A DNA stretch of 64,000 nucleotides from CAVIQK01 sp964613035. GTDB taxonomy: Bacteria > Bacillota > Clostridia > Christensenellales > DTU072. Of the stretch, positions 30,781 through 38,265 are shown one piece after another (positions within the stretch are counted from its first letter, which is position 1; each line of letters opens with the position of its first letter). Both the position numbers and the translations under genes were made by a program. Under the pieces are notes generated by a model. The model saw only the letters and a program-made list of their open reading frames with translations. It was not told where the DNA came from and did not search any database. Location of the stretch: assembly GCA_964613035.1 (NCBI GenBank), contig CAZTFQ010000001.1, positions 62,001 through 126,000 on the forward strand, written 5' to 3'.

Positions 30781-31890
30781 ATGATAGAGAAAAAAAAGAT
30801 TTTGATTTTCAACACCTACGACAGTCAGGAAGCGTCCTTCGCCATCAAGGAACTTTTCGCCGGGGACGATAAATACCTTCCGATACTTTTTGCGGAATAC
30901 GAGTTGAGAGGTTTTGTCCAGAACCTTCTTGCGGAAAAAATGTACGGAGATTATTCCCCCGTCAGAAGTTGGTGGAGGGTTACGAAAACTCGCGCCGCCA
31001 TGCGAAAAATGGATTATGCGGAACCCGCTCCCGTGGAGTATATGCAAAAAAACAGCCGCGCCGTGTCGAAGATGAAAGAGTTTTTCTTCAAGTACAGACC
31101 GTCGTTGGTCGTGTGCCTCGGTAGGAAGTCTGTCCTCGCGGCTATCGCGGCAAGAGAAAAAATGAATCTCAACGTCAAGATAATCGCTCTCGTCAGCGAT
31201 TATGCTCTCGATAAGAGATTTATAAAAAAGGGCGTCGATCATTACGTGGTGCCGATGGTTTCGCTAAAAGCGATGTTGATAAAAGAGGGAGTCCCCGAGG
31301 AGTGCGTTTCGGTCATTCCCGTTTTGGTCAGAAAAAAGTTTATGGAAGACGTCGACAAAGAAACGGCTACCAGAGAACTGGGGCTCAACCCTAAGCTTCC
31401 TACCGTTATGATACAGGCGACTTATTCGTATAATCCTCTTACTCGAAAGTTGGTCAAGTATCTTAAGAAGGAGAAGCTCCGTATGAATATTCTCGTAGCC
31501 TGCGGATACGACAGAGGTCTCCTTACTCAGATACAAGAGCTGGCTGCTCCCAACATCGTCGGGCGCAACGAGATGCTGGACGCGCATTTGGCATACAGCG
31601 CGTCGGACGTCGTCGTAACGAGACCGAGATCGGAAAACATCGCTATGTGTATAGCCAAGCATAAACCGATAATCACTTACGACAGCGTAGGAGAAATGGA
31701 AAAACGCATCGCAGGCGTTGTGAGTCTCGATTACTCCGTGGATTGTAATTCCACGGAAGAAGTCATGGGGACGTTATCGACTTTTTTGGACAACAAAAAG
31801 GCGTACATAAAAAATCTCGCGGGTCCCTTATGCGGACAGGAAGAAGCACGCGCCGCCCTGAGAGCGCTCGTGGACGAATTGTCGATATAG
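30781..31890 (+). CDS. GT28/MGDG-synthase-like glycosyltransferase
   Basis: 369 residues. The sequence has the two-Rossmann GT-B layout: an N-terminal half with YRPSLVVCLGRKSVLAAIAA and VSDYALDKRFIKKGVDHYVV, and a C-terminal half with PTVMIQATYSYNPLTRKLVK, NILVACGYDRGLLTQIQEL and SASDVVVTRPRSENIAMCIA, the last being the acceptor/donor-binding loop seen in MurG and diacylglycerol glucosyltransferases (UgtP-like). In that family the reading is S-G-G-x-T/ K-P-G; here the loop is TRPRSEN, a deviation. Likely role: glycosylating a membrane lipid or surface polymer. It is translated right after RNase J, in the same operon. Confidence 0.68.
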   Translation: MIEKKKILIFNTYDSQEASFAIKELFAGDDKYLPILFAEYELRGFVQNLLAEKMYGDYSPVRSWWRVTKTRAAMRKMDYAEPAPVEYMQKNSRAVSKMKEFFFKYRPSLVVCLGRKSVLAAIAAREKMNLNVKIIALVSDYALDKRFIKKGVDHYVVPMVSLKAMLIKEGVPEECVSVIPVLVRKKFMEDVDKETATRELGLNPKLPTVMIQATYSYNPLTRKLVKYLKKEKLRMNILVACGYDRGLLTQIQELAAPNIVGRNEMLDAHLAYSASDVVVTRPRSENIAMCIAKHKPIITYDSVGEMEKRIAGVVSLDYSVDCNSTEEVMGTLSTFLDNKKAYIKNLAGPLCGQEEARAALRALVDELSI

Positions 31891-31900
31891 TACGAATATA

Positions 31901-31920
31901 AAGATAATTTTAAGATAATT
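31901..31920 (+). promoter_or_regulatory. 11-bp direct repeats upstream of the response regulator gene
   Basis: AAGATAATT occurs at 31901-31909 and again at 31912-31920, one per 11 bp. OmpR/PhoB-type regulators bind such tandem repeats. A TAAATT at 31925-31930 could be the -10 of an activated promoter without a -35 box. Confidence 0.5.
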
Positions 31921-31956
31921 GAGCTAAATTGAAGTAGAACGTTTTCGGGAGGCTTT

Positions 31957-32631
31957 ATGAAAGTTTTAATTGTAGACGACGAGAGACAACTTACGGACGC
32001 GCTGGTCTGTTATCTTAATAAGAATAAAATCGACGCCGACGCGGTAGATAACGGCGAAGACGGTCTGTATTACGCGATGACGGGACTATACGACGTCATA
32101 GTGCTGGATATAATGTTGCCCAAGATGGACGGTTATCAGGTGCTGTCCAAACTGCGCGCGGACGGCATTTCCACTCCGGTATTGTTTCTTTCCGCCAAGT
32201 CTACCACCGACGACCGTATCAAAGGGCTCAATACCGGTGCGGACGATTATCTTGCCAAGCCTTTCGACCTAGGGGAACTACTGGCGAGAATTAAAGCTCT
32301 CTCCAGACGTAAGCAGGAATTCGTCGGCGACGAATTGAAGTTTTCCGACATATCCGTATCTCGTAATACGTACGAGCTGAAAGTAGGTTCCAAGAGCGTC
32401 CTTTTAGGCGTTAAAGAGTTTTCTATATTAGAGCTGCTTATTCTGGAACAAAATCAGTTTTTGTCAAAAGACACCATTATAGAAAAAGTCTGGGGATACG
32501 ATACCGACACCGACTACAACAACGTGGAAGTGTACGTGTCCTTCCTCAGAAAAAAACTCGACGCGCTCGGCAGCTCCGTCGTGATTAAAGCTCACCGCGG
32601 CGTGGGATATAAGCTGGAGAACAAAGCTTGA
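31957..32631 (+). CDS. OmpR/PhoB-family response regulator
   Basis: 224 residues after CGGGAGG. The receiver domain (1-115) has the acidic pocket VDDE (Asp7-Asp8), phospho-acceptor Asp51 in IVLDIMLPKMDGYQ, and Lys in FLSAKST; the C-terminal winged helix (about 128-222) has LGVKEFSILELLI, VWGYDTDTDYNNVEVYVSFL and the ending AHRGVGYKLE. It overlaps the kinase gene by four bases. Tandem repeats upstream suggest that it controls its own transcription. The signal and target genes are unknown; the M14 peptidase gene follows the pair. Confidence 0.93.
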   Translation: MKVLIVDDERQLTDALVCYLNKNKIDADAVDNGEDGLYYAMTGLYDVIVLDIMLPKMDGYQVLSKLRADGISTPVLFLSAKSTTDDRIKGLNTGADDYLAKPFDLGELLARIKALSRRKQEFVGDELKFSDISVSRNTYELKVGSKSVLLGVKEFSILELLILEQNQFLSKDTIIEKVWGYDTDTDYNNVEVYVSFLRKKLDALGSSVVIKAHRGVGYKLENKA

Positions 32632-33872
32632 TAAGGCGTACGCGTGCAAAGATCGTTACCGTCACTATCAGCATAGTGATGATTTTCGAAGTCGCGATGA
32701 TTAGTTTCGCGACTTTTCTACTGTACAACAACATAAAAAAGGAATCCGTCGATTTCGTCCAGTCGACCGTGGCGTCGGCGGTTTCGATTATCACTCCGGA
32801 AGGCAACGTGCTGGTGCGCTTCGATCGCCCGGAAGGAGAACCGGAAGGAGAAATAGAACGGTTTAAGACGTTCGTCTCCGCGTATTATAACGGAGACGTG
32901 GCTTCTCCGTATAAAGAAATCGTCCAAAACAGTTCCGTATACACCGACGAGGAAATAAAAAACATCAGTCTGACGTTGGTCGGTAAAAAGGACGGCAACG
33001 GAAAGATCGACGAGAGCTTCTATGCCAAGCGTACTCTGGACAACGGAGTCGTCGTCATGGCTGTCATCGATTGCGAATCGGAATTGATGATGCTCGTCAA
33101 CTTTATTCTCAGAGGACTCGCGGTGGCTATCGTGGGCACGATATGCTTAAGTATGGTCGTCTGGTGGATATCTTATTTCGTAACCAAACCTCTCAAAGAA
33201 TCCATCGAGAACGAGAAGCGTTTCATAAGCGATACCAGTCACGAACTGAAAACGCCTCTTACAATAATATCCGCCAATGCGGAACTGTTGGACGACAACG
33301 GCGGGAAAGAATGGATCGATAATATTAAGTTCCAGACCAAGAGAATGCAGAAGCTGGTCGGAGAGATGTTGGAGCTCTCCAGACTCGACGAAAACGCCGT
33401 CATAAGACGCAAGATTAAGCACCAACATTTCTCGCTGTCCGACGAAACTCTCGAGGTCGTTATGCCATTCGACCCGATCGCTTACGAAAAGCATATCGCT
33501 TTCGACTACGATATCGATAAGAATATATCTATCATATCAGACCCTGAAGACTATAAAAAAGTTCTCGGTGTGCTGGTGGAAAACGCCGTCAAATATACCG
33601 CGGGAGAGGTGCGTATAGCATTGAAAAAAAAGGGCAAGAGCTCGTATCTTTTGACCGTCTACAATTCCGGTTGCGGCATTAAGAACGAGGACAAGGCTAG
33701 AGTCTTCGAGAGATTCTATCGAAGCGACGCGTCCAGAGCAGGCACTACAGGCGGCTCGGGATTAGGACTCGCCATTGCCAAAGAACTCAGCGATAAAAAC
33801 AATTGGAAATTGTCTATGTCGTGTCAGTACGACGTTTATACGGAATTCAGATTATTATTAAAATCGGAGTAA
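32628..33872 (+). CDS. Membrane sensor histidine kinase
   Basis: 414 residues from a TTG start that overlaps the regulator's stop (TTGA), with GGAGAAC upstream. Two membrane segments (about 9-32 and 155-180) flank an extracytoplasmic sensor of about 120 residues. The HisKA box ISDTSHELKTPLT contains His205. The HATPase domain has N-box LVENAVKYTAGEV, G1-like GCGIKNEDKARVFERFYRSD and G2 GGSGLGLAIAKELSD. It should phosphorylate the regulator encoded upstream. No HAMP domain is obvious, since the HisKA follows the second membrane segment closely. Confidence 0.92.
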   Translation: MIRRTRAKIVTVTISIVMIFEVAMISFATFLLYNNIKKESVDFVQSTVASAVSIITPEGNVLVRFDRPEGEPEGEIERFKTFVSAYYNGDVASPYKEIVQNSSVYTDEEIKNISLTLVGKKDGNGKIDESFYAKRTLDNGVVVMAVIDCESELMMLVNFILRGLAVAIVGTICLSMVVWWISYFVTKPLKESIENEKRFISDTSHELKTPLTIISANAELLDDNGGKEWIDNIKFQTKRMQKLVGEMLELSRLDENAVIRRKIKHQHFSLSDETLEVVMPFDPIAYEKHIAFDYDIDKNISIISDPEDYKKVLGVLVENAVKYTAGEVRIALKKKGKSSYLLTVYNSGCGIKNEDKARVFERFYRSDASRAGTTGGSGLGLAIAKELSDKNNWKLSMSCQYDVYTEFRLLLKSE

Positions 33873-33889
33873 TTATATAGCGTATTACG

Positions 33890-33898
33890 CATACGTTA
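33890..33898 (+). promoter_or_regulatory. Possible SigK/SigE-type -10 element before the M14 peptidase gene
   Basis: CATACGTTA fits the SigK pattern CATANNNTA and resembles SigE CATAC-T. It ends 4 nt before ATG 33903 and no Shine-Dalgarno sequence is present. Confidence 0.35.
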
Positions 33899-33902
33899 TA
33901 CT

Positions 33903-34736
33903 ATGGATTATATCGGACTCGTCAACGGGATACTCGGACTGAAAAATATCGGTTCGGGTATCTTTTCTTTAGGGAAAAGTTACCTTAACCAAGACATTTG
34001 GTGTGTAAAAAGCGGCAACGGAGAACGTAAGGCGATCGTGGTTGGAGGCGTCCACGCGAGAGAATGGATAACGACTGCGCTAGTTGTCGCCCTTGCGAAA
34101 AGGGAGATGAAATTCGACAAAAATCGCACGGTGTATTTCGTGCCGTGTCTCAATCCCGACGGCGTAAGACTGGCGCTGGACGGAGCGGGATTCATCGCCG
34201 ACGAAGAAAAAAGAAAATATCTTATAGACCTTAACGGCGGCGAAGATTTTTCTTTATTCAAAAGTAACGGTCGAGGAGTGGACGTCAACGTCAATTTTCC
34301 CGCTCGGTTCGGAGAGGGACGTAATAACGTGAGATATCCGTCCTCGGAAAATTATATCGGCGAGTATCCCGCATCGGAAATGGAAACTCGCGCCTTAATG
34401 AGACTCACCGAAAGAGTTTCGCCGGATTTTACGATTGCCTATCACTCCAAGGGTGAAGTAGTATATTACGGCTGGGAAGAGGACGAAGTTTTGACCGAGA
34501 GAGAACGCCCGTCGGCGGAACGCGCCGCAGGGCTGCTCGGGTACGCCGCGGAAGTCGCCGAGGATAGTTGCGGCGGATATAAAGACTGGTGTTTAACAGC
34601 GCTCGGCATTCCGTCGTTGACCGTCGAGGTAGGCAGCGACGCGCGTCCTCATCCGATTACCGAGGAAGAGCTCCCGATAATATTCGAGAAAAACAAGCTC
34701 CTCCTCGATTTGATGTTCGGCGACCTTCGGTTATAA
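33903..34736 (+). CDS. M14 zinc carboxypeptidase (gamma-D-glutamyl-meso-diaminopimelate peptidase type)
   Basis: 277 residues. Zinc ligands are His51 and Glu54 in GGVHAREW and His181 in IAYHSKGEV; the catalytic Glu242 lies in LTVEVGSD. NPDGVRLAL and GVDVNVNFPARFGEG are also M14 family features. Short spore-former members of this group, such as ENP1-like enzymes, cut the D-Glu-meso-Dap bond of peptidoglycan peptides during sporulation. There is no signal peptide, so it would act in the cytoplasm, probably the mother cell. The gene is 30 bp downstream of the kinase, but its own -10-like element resembles sporulation promoters. Confidence 0.82.
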   Translation: MDYIGLVNGILGLKNIGSGIFSLGKSYLNQDIWCVKSGNGERKAIVVGGVHAREWITTALVVALAKREMKFDKNRTVYFVPCLNPDGVRLALDGAGFIADEEKRKYLIDLNGGEDFSLFKSNGRGVDVNVNFPARFGEGRNNVRYPSSENYIGEYPASEMETRALMRLTERVSPDFTIAYHSKGEVVYYGWEEDEVLTERERPSAERAAGLLGYAAEVAEDSCGGYKDWCLTALGIPSLTVEVGSDARPHPITEEELPIIFEKNKLLLDLMFGDLRL

Positions 34737-34740
34737 GAGG

Positions 34741-35364
34741 TCAGTCTTCCAGTCTGCCCGCTTCGAAGTAGTACGCCGCTTTAGAGGGGCGCTTCGGTAC
34801 GAATATTTTTACCAGCACGTACAGGACCAGTGCGAATCCGCCCGCGATGACTGCAGACGAGAATGCGGGTTCCAGGCTTATTCCGCCCGTGCCGATAGAC
34901 GCCAGTACGTGAGCTCCGAACATCGACACCACGCCCGAGACGAAACCGTATTTCGCGTTTCTGGTAAAAAGGAACGCGATCAGTCCCGCGACCAGCGCGT
35001 ATACCCAGTTGACGTCGCTCCACATCGTCTCGCCGCTGAACATATACGCGATTCGCGTTACGCCGTAGGTTATGCCCGTTAAAATTACGGTGAGAAGAAG
35101 AGCGAAGACTTTATTGACGCCTTTTCCGCCGATGAGGTGGAGTGCCAGCGCGCCGACCAGCAGTATCATAGTGCCTATTCTGAAACTGAATCCGCCCCAT
35201 ACGACGGTAGGTATGAAGTCCAGCCCGATGACTAGCGCGACGAAGCCCGCCAGAATCCATTCGTTGATTCGGAAATCTTTTTTCGCGTCCTTGAAAACTC
35301 CGACCAGAGTAAGCAGAGCTATCGCTCCCAGTACGGAAAATCCGACGATATAATTTGTACTCAT
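34741..35364 (-). CDS. Polytopic membrane protein of unknown function
   Basis: 207 residues with about six membrane segments (around 5-22, 35-55, 62-80, 84-105, 122-138, 145-165, 170-190) and a short charged C-terminal tail. TAGGAGAAAT precedes ATG 35364. I do not recognise a family. It converges with the M14 peptidase gene, leaving four bases between stop codons, and is divergent from the tRNA synthetase operon. Confidence 0.7.
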   Translation of the reverse strand: MSTNYIVGFSVLGAIALLTLVGVFKDAKKDFRINEWILAGFVALVIGLDFIPTVVWGGFSFRIGTMILLVGALALHLIGGKGVNKVFALLLTVILTGITYGVTRIAYMFSGETMWSDVNWVYALVAGLIAFLFTRNAKYGFVSGVVSMFGAHVLASIGTGGISLEPAFSSAVIAGGFALVLYVLVKIFVPKRPSKAAYYFEAGRLED

Positions 35365-35464
35365 AATATTTCTCCTATGCCGCTAGTATCCGCATTTAGA
35401 GAATTTTTATACCCGTTTTTAGACAATTCTGCCTTTTGACGTCTTTCGGATATTATTTATGCGC

Positions 35465-35493
35465 TTTACAATCGCGCGCAGAATGTTTATAAT
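35465..35493 (+). promoter_or_regulatory. Promoter of the aspS-asnS-leuS operon
   Basis: TTTACA (35465-35470), 17-nt spacer, TATAAT (35488-35493), about 40 nt before the aspS start. The leader is too short for a T-box and I see none. Confidence 0.7.
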
Positions 35494-35534
35494 AATATTT
35501 AATTTAAGCATCACATATGCACACGAGGTTATTT

Positions 35535-36884
35535 ATGGAATTTTTAGATTTGACTCAAGACAAAGTTTACGACGAAACCGAGCCTCTGTATAACCGTATT
35601 CTCAACGGCGAAGTAGAAGAGGGCGAGCTCATAACGGTTAAGGGCGCTATTCACTCCTTAAGAAATAAGGGCGGAGACGCGTTCATCGTAATAAGAACCG
35701 CAAGACATACGTTGCAATTCTATTGGGAACAGGGCAAAGCCAATTTCGAGGCAGCCGACCTTAAAGAAGGCGATTCCGTCGTCATGAGCGGACGTATCAG
35801 GAAGAGCGAATATTCCCGTATCGGTTACGATATCGATTGCGTGGACGTCAATGTCCTTTCTTCTCCTTCCGACGTGCCGCCGTTTTCTATAGGCAAGAGA
35901 GAGATAAAAGCGTCCTTTGACACCATTCTCGATTATCGCCCCATATCCATGCGCCACCCCAAGGAGAGAGCCTATATCAAGCTGGTAGAAGGCGTTATGC
36001 GCGGAATGACCGAGTGGCTGTACAAAAACAACTTCACTCAGATTATCCCCCCGAAGATCGTCGCCGCAGGCGCGGAAGGCGGAGCCGATATGTTCGAGCT
36101 GGATTACTTCGGTAAAAAAGCCTACCTTGCGCAGAGCCCTCAGTTTTATAAACAAATGATGGTCGGAGTCTACGAGAGAGTCTTTACCGTCAGCCCCGTC
36201 TTCAGAGCGGAAAAGCACCGTACTTCGAGACACATCAACGAGTTTATGGGAATAGACCTCGAGATGGGCTATATCGACAGCTTCTACGACGTCTGCGAGG
36301 CGGAAGCGAGAGCTTTGAGATATACTTTCGACCTCATCAACAGAGAATATAAGAACGAGCTGGAAATCATCGGCGCTGATCCTCTTCCGTCTTTCGACAA
36401 AGTGCCTTACGTCCGTTTCGACGACGCCAAGCGTATGGTAAAAGAAAAGTACGGCAGAGAATTCAGAAGCGAGTACGACCTCGAGCCGGAAGAAGAGAAG
36501 CTCGTCGGAAAGCTCTTCAAGGAAGAATACGGCTCGGAATTGGTTTTCGTAACCCATTATCCGTCCAAAAAACGTCCTTTCTACGCTATGGACGATCCGT
36601 CCGATCCTAGATATACGCTTTCCTTCGACCTTCTTCTCAACGGTACGGAAATTACTACCGGCGGTCAGCGTATCCACGATTACGAGATGCAGGTCAATAA
36701 GATGAAAGACAGGGGTATGAATCCGGACGACTTCGCCTCGTATCTGATGATTCATAAGTACGGTATGCCCCCGCACGGCGGACTGGGTATAGGCGTCGAG
36801 AGACTGGCGATGAAACTTTTCAACGTAGACAACATCCGTACGGTCACGCTCTTCCCGAGAGATACCGAGAGACTGGAGCCTTAA
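35535..36884 (+). CDS. aspS: Aspartyl-tRNA synthetase, archaeal/eukaryotic type
   Basis: 449 residues from ATG 35535 after ACGAGG; an ATG 18 bases earlier lacks a ribosome site. An N-terminal OB fold (about 25-115) is followed by a class II catalytic core: AAGAEGGADMFELDYFGKKA, LAQSPQFYKQMM, FRAEKHRTSRHINEFMGIDL (motif 2) and GGLGIGVERLAM with LFPRDTERLEP (motif 3). These are archaeal-type AspRS signatures, and the bacterial GAD insertion is absent, explaining the shorter length. His40 sits where discriminating archaeal enzymes have Trp (Trp26 in Thermococcus), a change linked to charging both tRNA-Asp and tRNA-Asn. It heads an operon with asnS and leuS. Confidence 0.88.
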   Translation: MEFLDLTQDKVYDETEPLYNRILNGEVEEGELITVKGAIHSLRNKGGDAFIVIRTARHTLQFYWEQGKANFEAADLKEGDSVVMSGRIRKSEYSRIGYDIDCVDVNVLSSPSDVPPFSIGKREIKASFDTILDYRPISMRHPKERAYIKLVEGVMRGMTEWLYKNNFTQIIPPKIVAAGAEGGADMFELDYFGKKAYLAQSPQFYKQMMVGVYERVFTVSPVFRAEKHRTSRHINEFMGIDLEMGYIDSFYDVCEAEARALRYTFDLINREYKNELEIIGADPLPSFDKVPYVRFDDAKRMVKEKYGREFRSEYDLEPEEEKLVGKLFKEEYGSELVFVTHYPSKKRPFYAMDDPSDPRYTLSFDLLLNGTEITTGGQRIHDYEMQVNKMKDRGMNPDDFASYLMIHKYGMPPHGGLGIGVERLAMKLFNVDNIRTVTLFPRDTERLEP

Positions 36885-36896
36885 CAAGGAGGAATT

Positions 36897-38261
36897 ATGC
36901 AACATCTAGACATCAAGCAAGTCTTGTCCGACAGAACCCTTATCGGGTCGGAAATTACCGTTTGCGGCTGGATAAGAACCGCAAGAGACAGCAAAAACGT
37001 GCTCTTCTACGAGCTCAACGACGGTACTTCTCTTAAGAATCTTCAAGTCGTGTTTGAGAAGGAATCTTTCTCGGATATCGCAGTGGCTTCCGCTCAAAAA
37101 CTCGGCGCGGCGGTCCTTGTGCAAGGACTTCTAAAAGAGGGCTTCGGCACGCAGGCGGTGGAATTATCCGCAACGGGACTCAAAGTGCTCGGCGAATGCC
37201 CCGAGAGTTATCCTCTCCAGAAAAAACGTCATACCCTCGAGTATCTCCGTACGATAGCTCACTTAAGAGGTCGTACCAATACGTTCTCGGCGGTGTTCAG
37301 AGTAAGAAGCGTCCTCTCTATGGCAATACACGAATTTTTCCAGTCGAGAGGATTTGTCTATACCAATACCCCCATTATTACGGGTAGCGATTGCGAGGGC
37401 GCGGGAGAGATGTTCCGCGTAACCACGCTGGCTCCGGAACAGAAGGACTTCAAAGAAGATTTCTTCGGTAAGAAGGCGGGGCTCACCGTCTCTGGACAGT
37501 TGGAAGGAGAAGCCATGGCAATGGCTCTAGGGAAAATTTATACCTTCGGTCCGACTTTCAGAGCCGAGCGCAGCAACACCCCTCGTCACGCGGCGGAATT
37601 TTGGATGATAGAGCCGGAAGTAGCCTTTGCCGACCTATACGACATCATCGGACTCGCTCGCGATATGGTCAAGTACATCATTAAGCGTACTATGGAGCGT
37701 TGCCCCGACGAAATGGACTTTTTCGAGAAGCATTACGAGCAGGGACTTAAGGCGAAGCTTCAGAACGTCGTCGACAGCGACTTTGTCGTGCTGGAATACA
37801 CCAAGGCTATCGAGATACTGGAAAAGAGTGGCAAAAAGTTCGACTATCCCGTATCTTGGGGCGTCGATCTGCAGACCGAGCACGAAAGATATATCGTCGA
37901 CGAGGTCTATAAGTGTCCCGTGTTCGTCGTCAATTATCCTAAGGAAATCAAGTCCTTCTATATGAAGCTCAATCCCGACGGCAAAACGGTGGCGGCAAGC
38001 GACCTCCTCGTACCCGGCGTGGGTGAGATTATCGGCGGCAGTCAGAGAGAGGACAACTATGACCTTCTCAACGCTCGTATAGAAGAGCTGGGCATCAACG
38101 CGCAGGATTACTGGTGGTATATGGAACTCCGCCGCTTCGGCTCCGCGCCCCACTCGGGCTTCGGACTGGGGCTGGAGAGAATGATTATGTATGTTACCGG
38201 TATGTCCAACATCAGAGACGTGGAACTCTTCCCTCGTACGACGGGAAATTTGGAATTTTAA
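36897..38261 (+). CDS. asnS: Asparaginyl-tRNA synthetase
   Basis: 454 residues, 12 bp after aspS with AAGGAGG upstream. OB fold (VCGWIRTARDSKNVLFYEL, DGTSLKNLQVVFEKE) then class II core: FQSRGFVYTNTPIITGSDCE, FGPTFRAERSNTPRHAAEFW (motif 2) and GFGLGLERMIMYVTGMSNIR with LFPRTTGNLEF (motif 3). It charges tRNA-Asn directly with asparagine. Its presence means that the organism does not depend only on tRNA-dependent transamidation for Asn-tRNA, which makes the His40 of the neighbouring AspRS notable. Confidence 0.95.
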   Translation: MQHLDIKQVLSDRTLIGSEITVCGWIRTARDSKNVLFYELNDGTSLKNLQVVFEKESFSDIAVASAQKLGAAVLVQGLLKEGFGTQAVELSATGLKVLGECPESYPLQKKRHTLEYLRTIAHLRGRTNTFSAVFRVRSVLSMAIHEFFQSRGFVYTNTPIITGSDCEGAGEMFRVTTLAPEQKDFKEDFFGKKAGLTVSGQLEGEAMAMALGKIYTFGPTFRAERSNTPRHAAEFWMIEPEVAFADLYDIIGLARDMVKYIIKRTMERCPDEMDFFEKHYEQGLKAKLQNVVDSDFVVLEYTKAIEILEKSGKKFDYPVSWGVDLQTEHERYIVDEVYKCPVFVVNYPKEIKSFYMKLNPDGKTVAASDLLVPGVGEIIGGSQREDNYDLLNARIEELGINAQDYWWYMELRRFGSAPHSGFGLGLERMIMYVTGMSNIRDVELFPRTTGNLEF

Positions 38262-38265
38262 GACT

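Noticed and set aside
35365..35534. T-box leader before the aspS-asnS-leuS operon
   Set aside because: The leader after the promoter is about 40 nt, and no T-box sequence (TGGNACCGCG) occurs.
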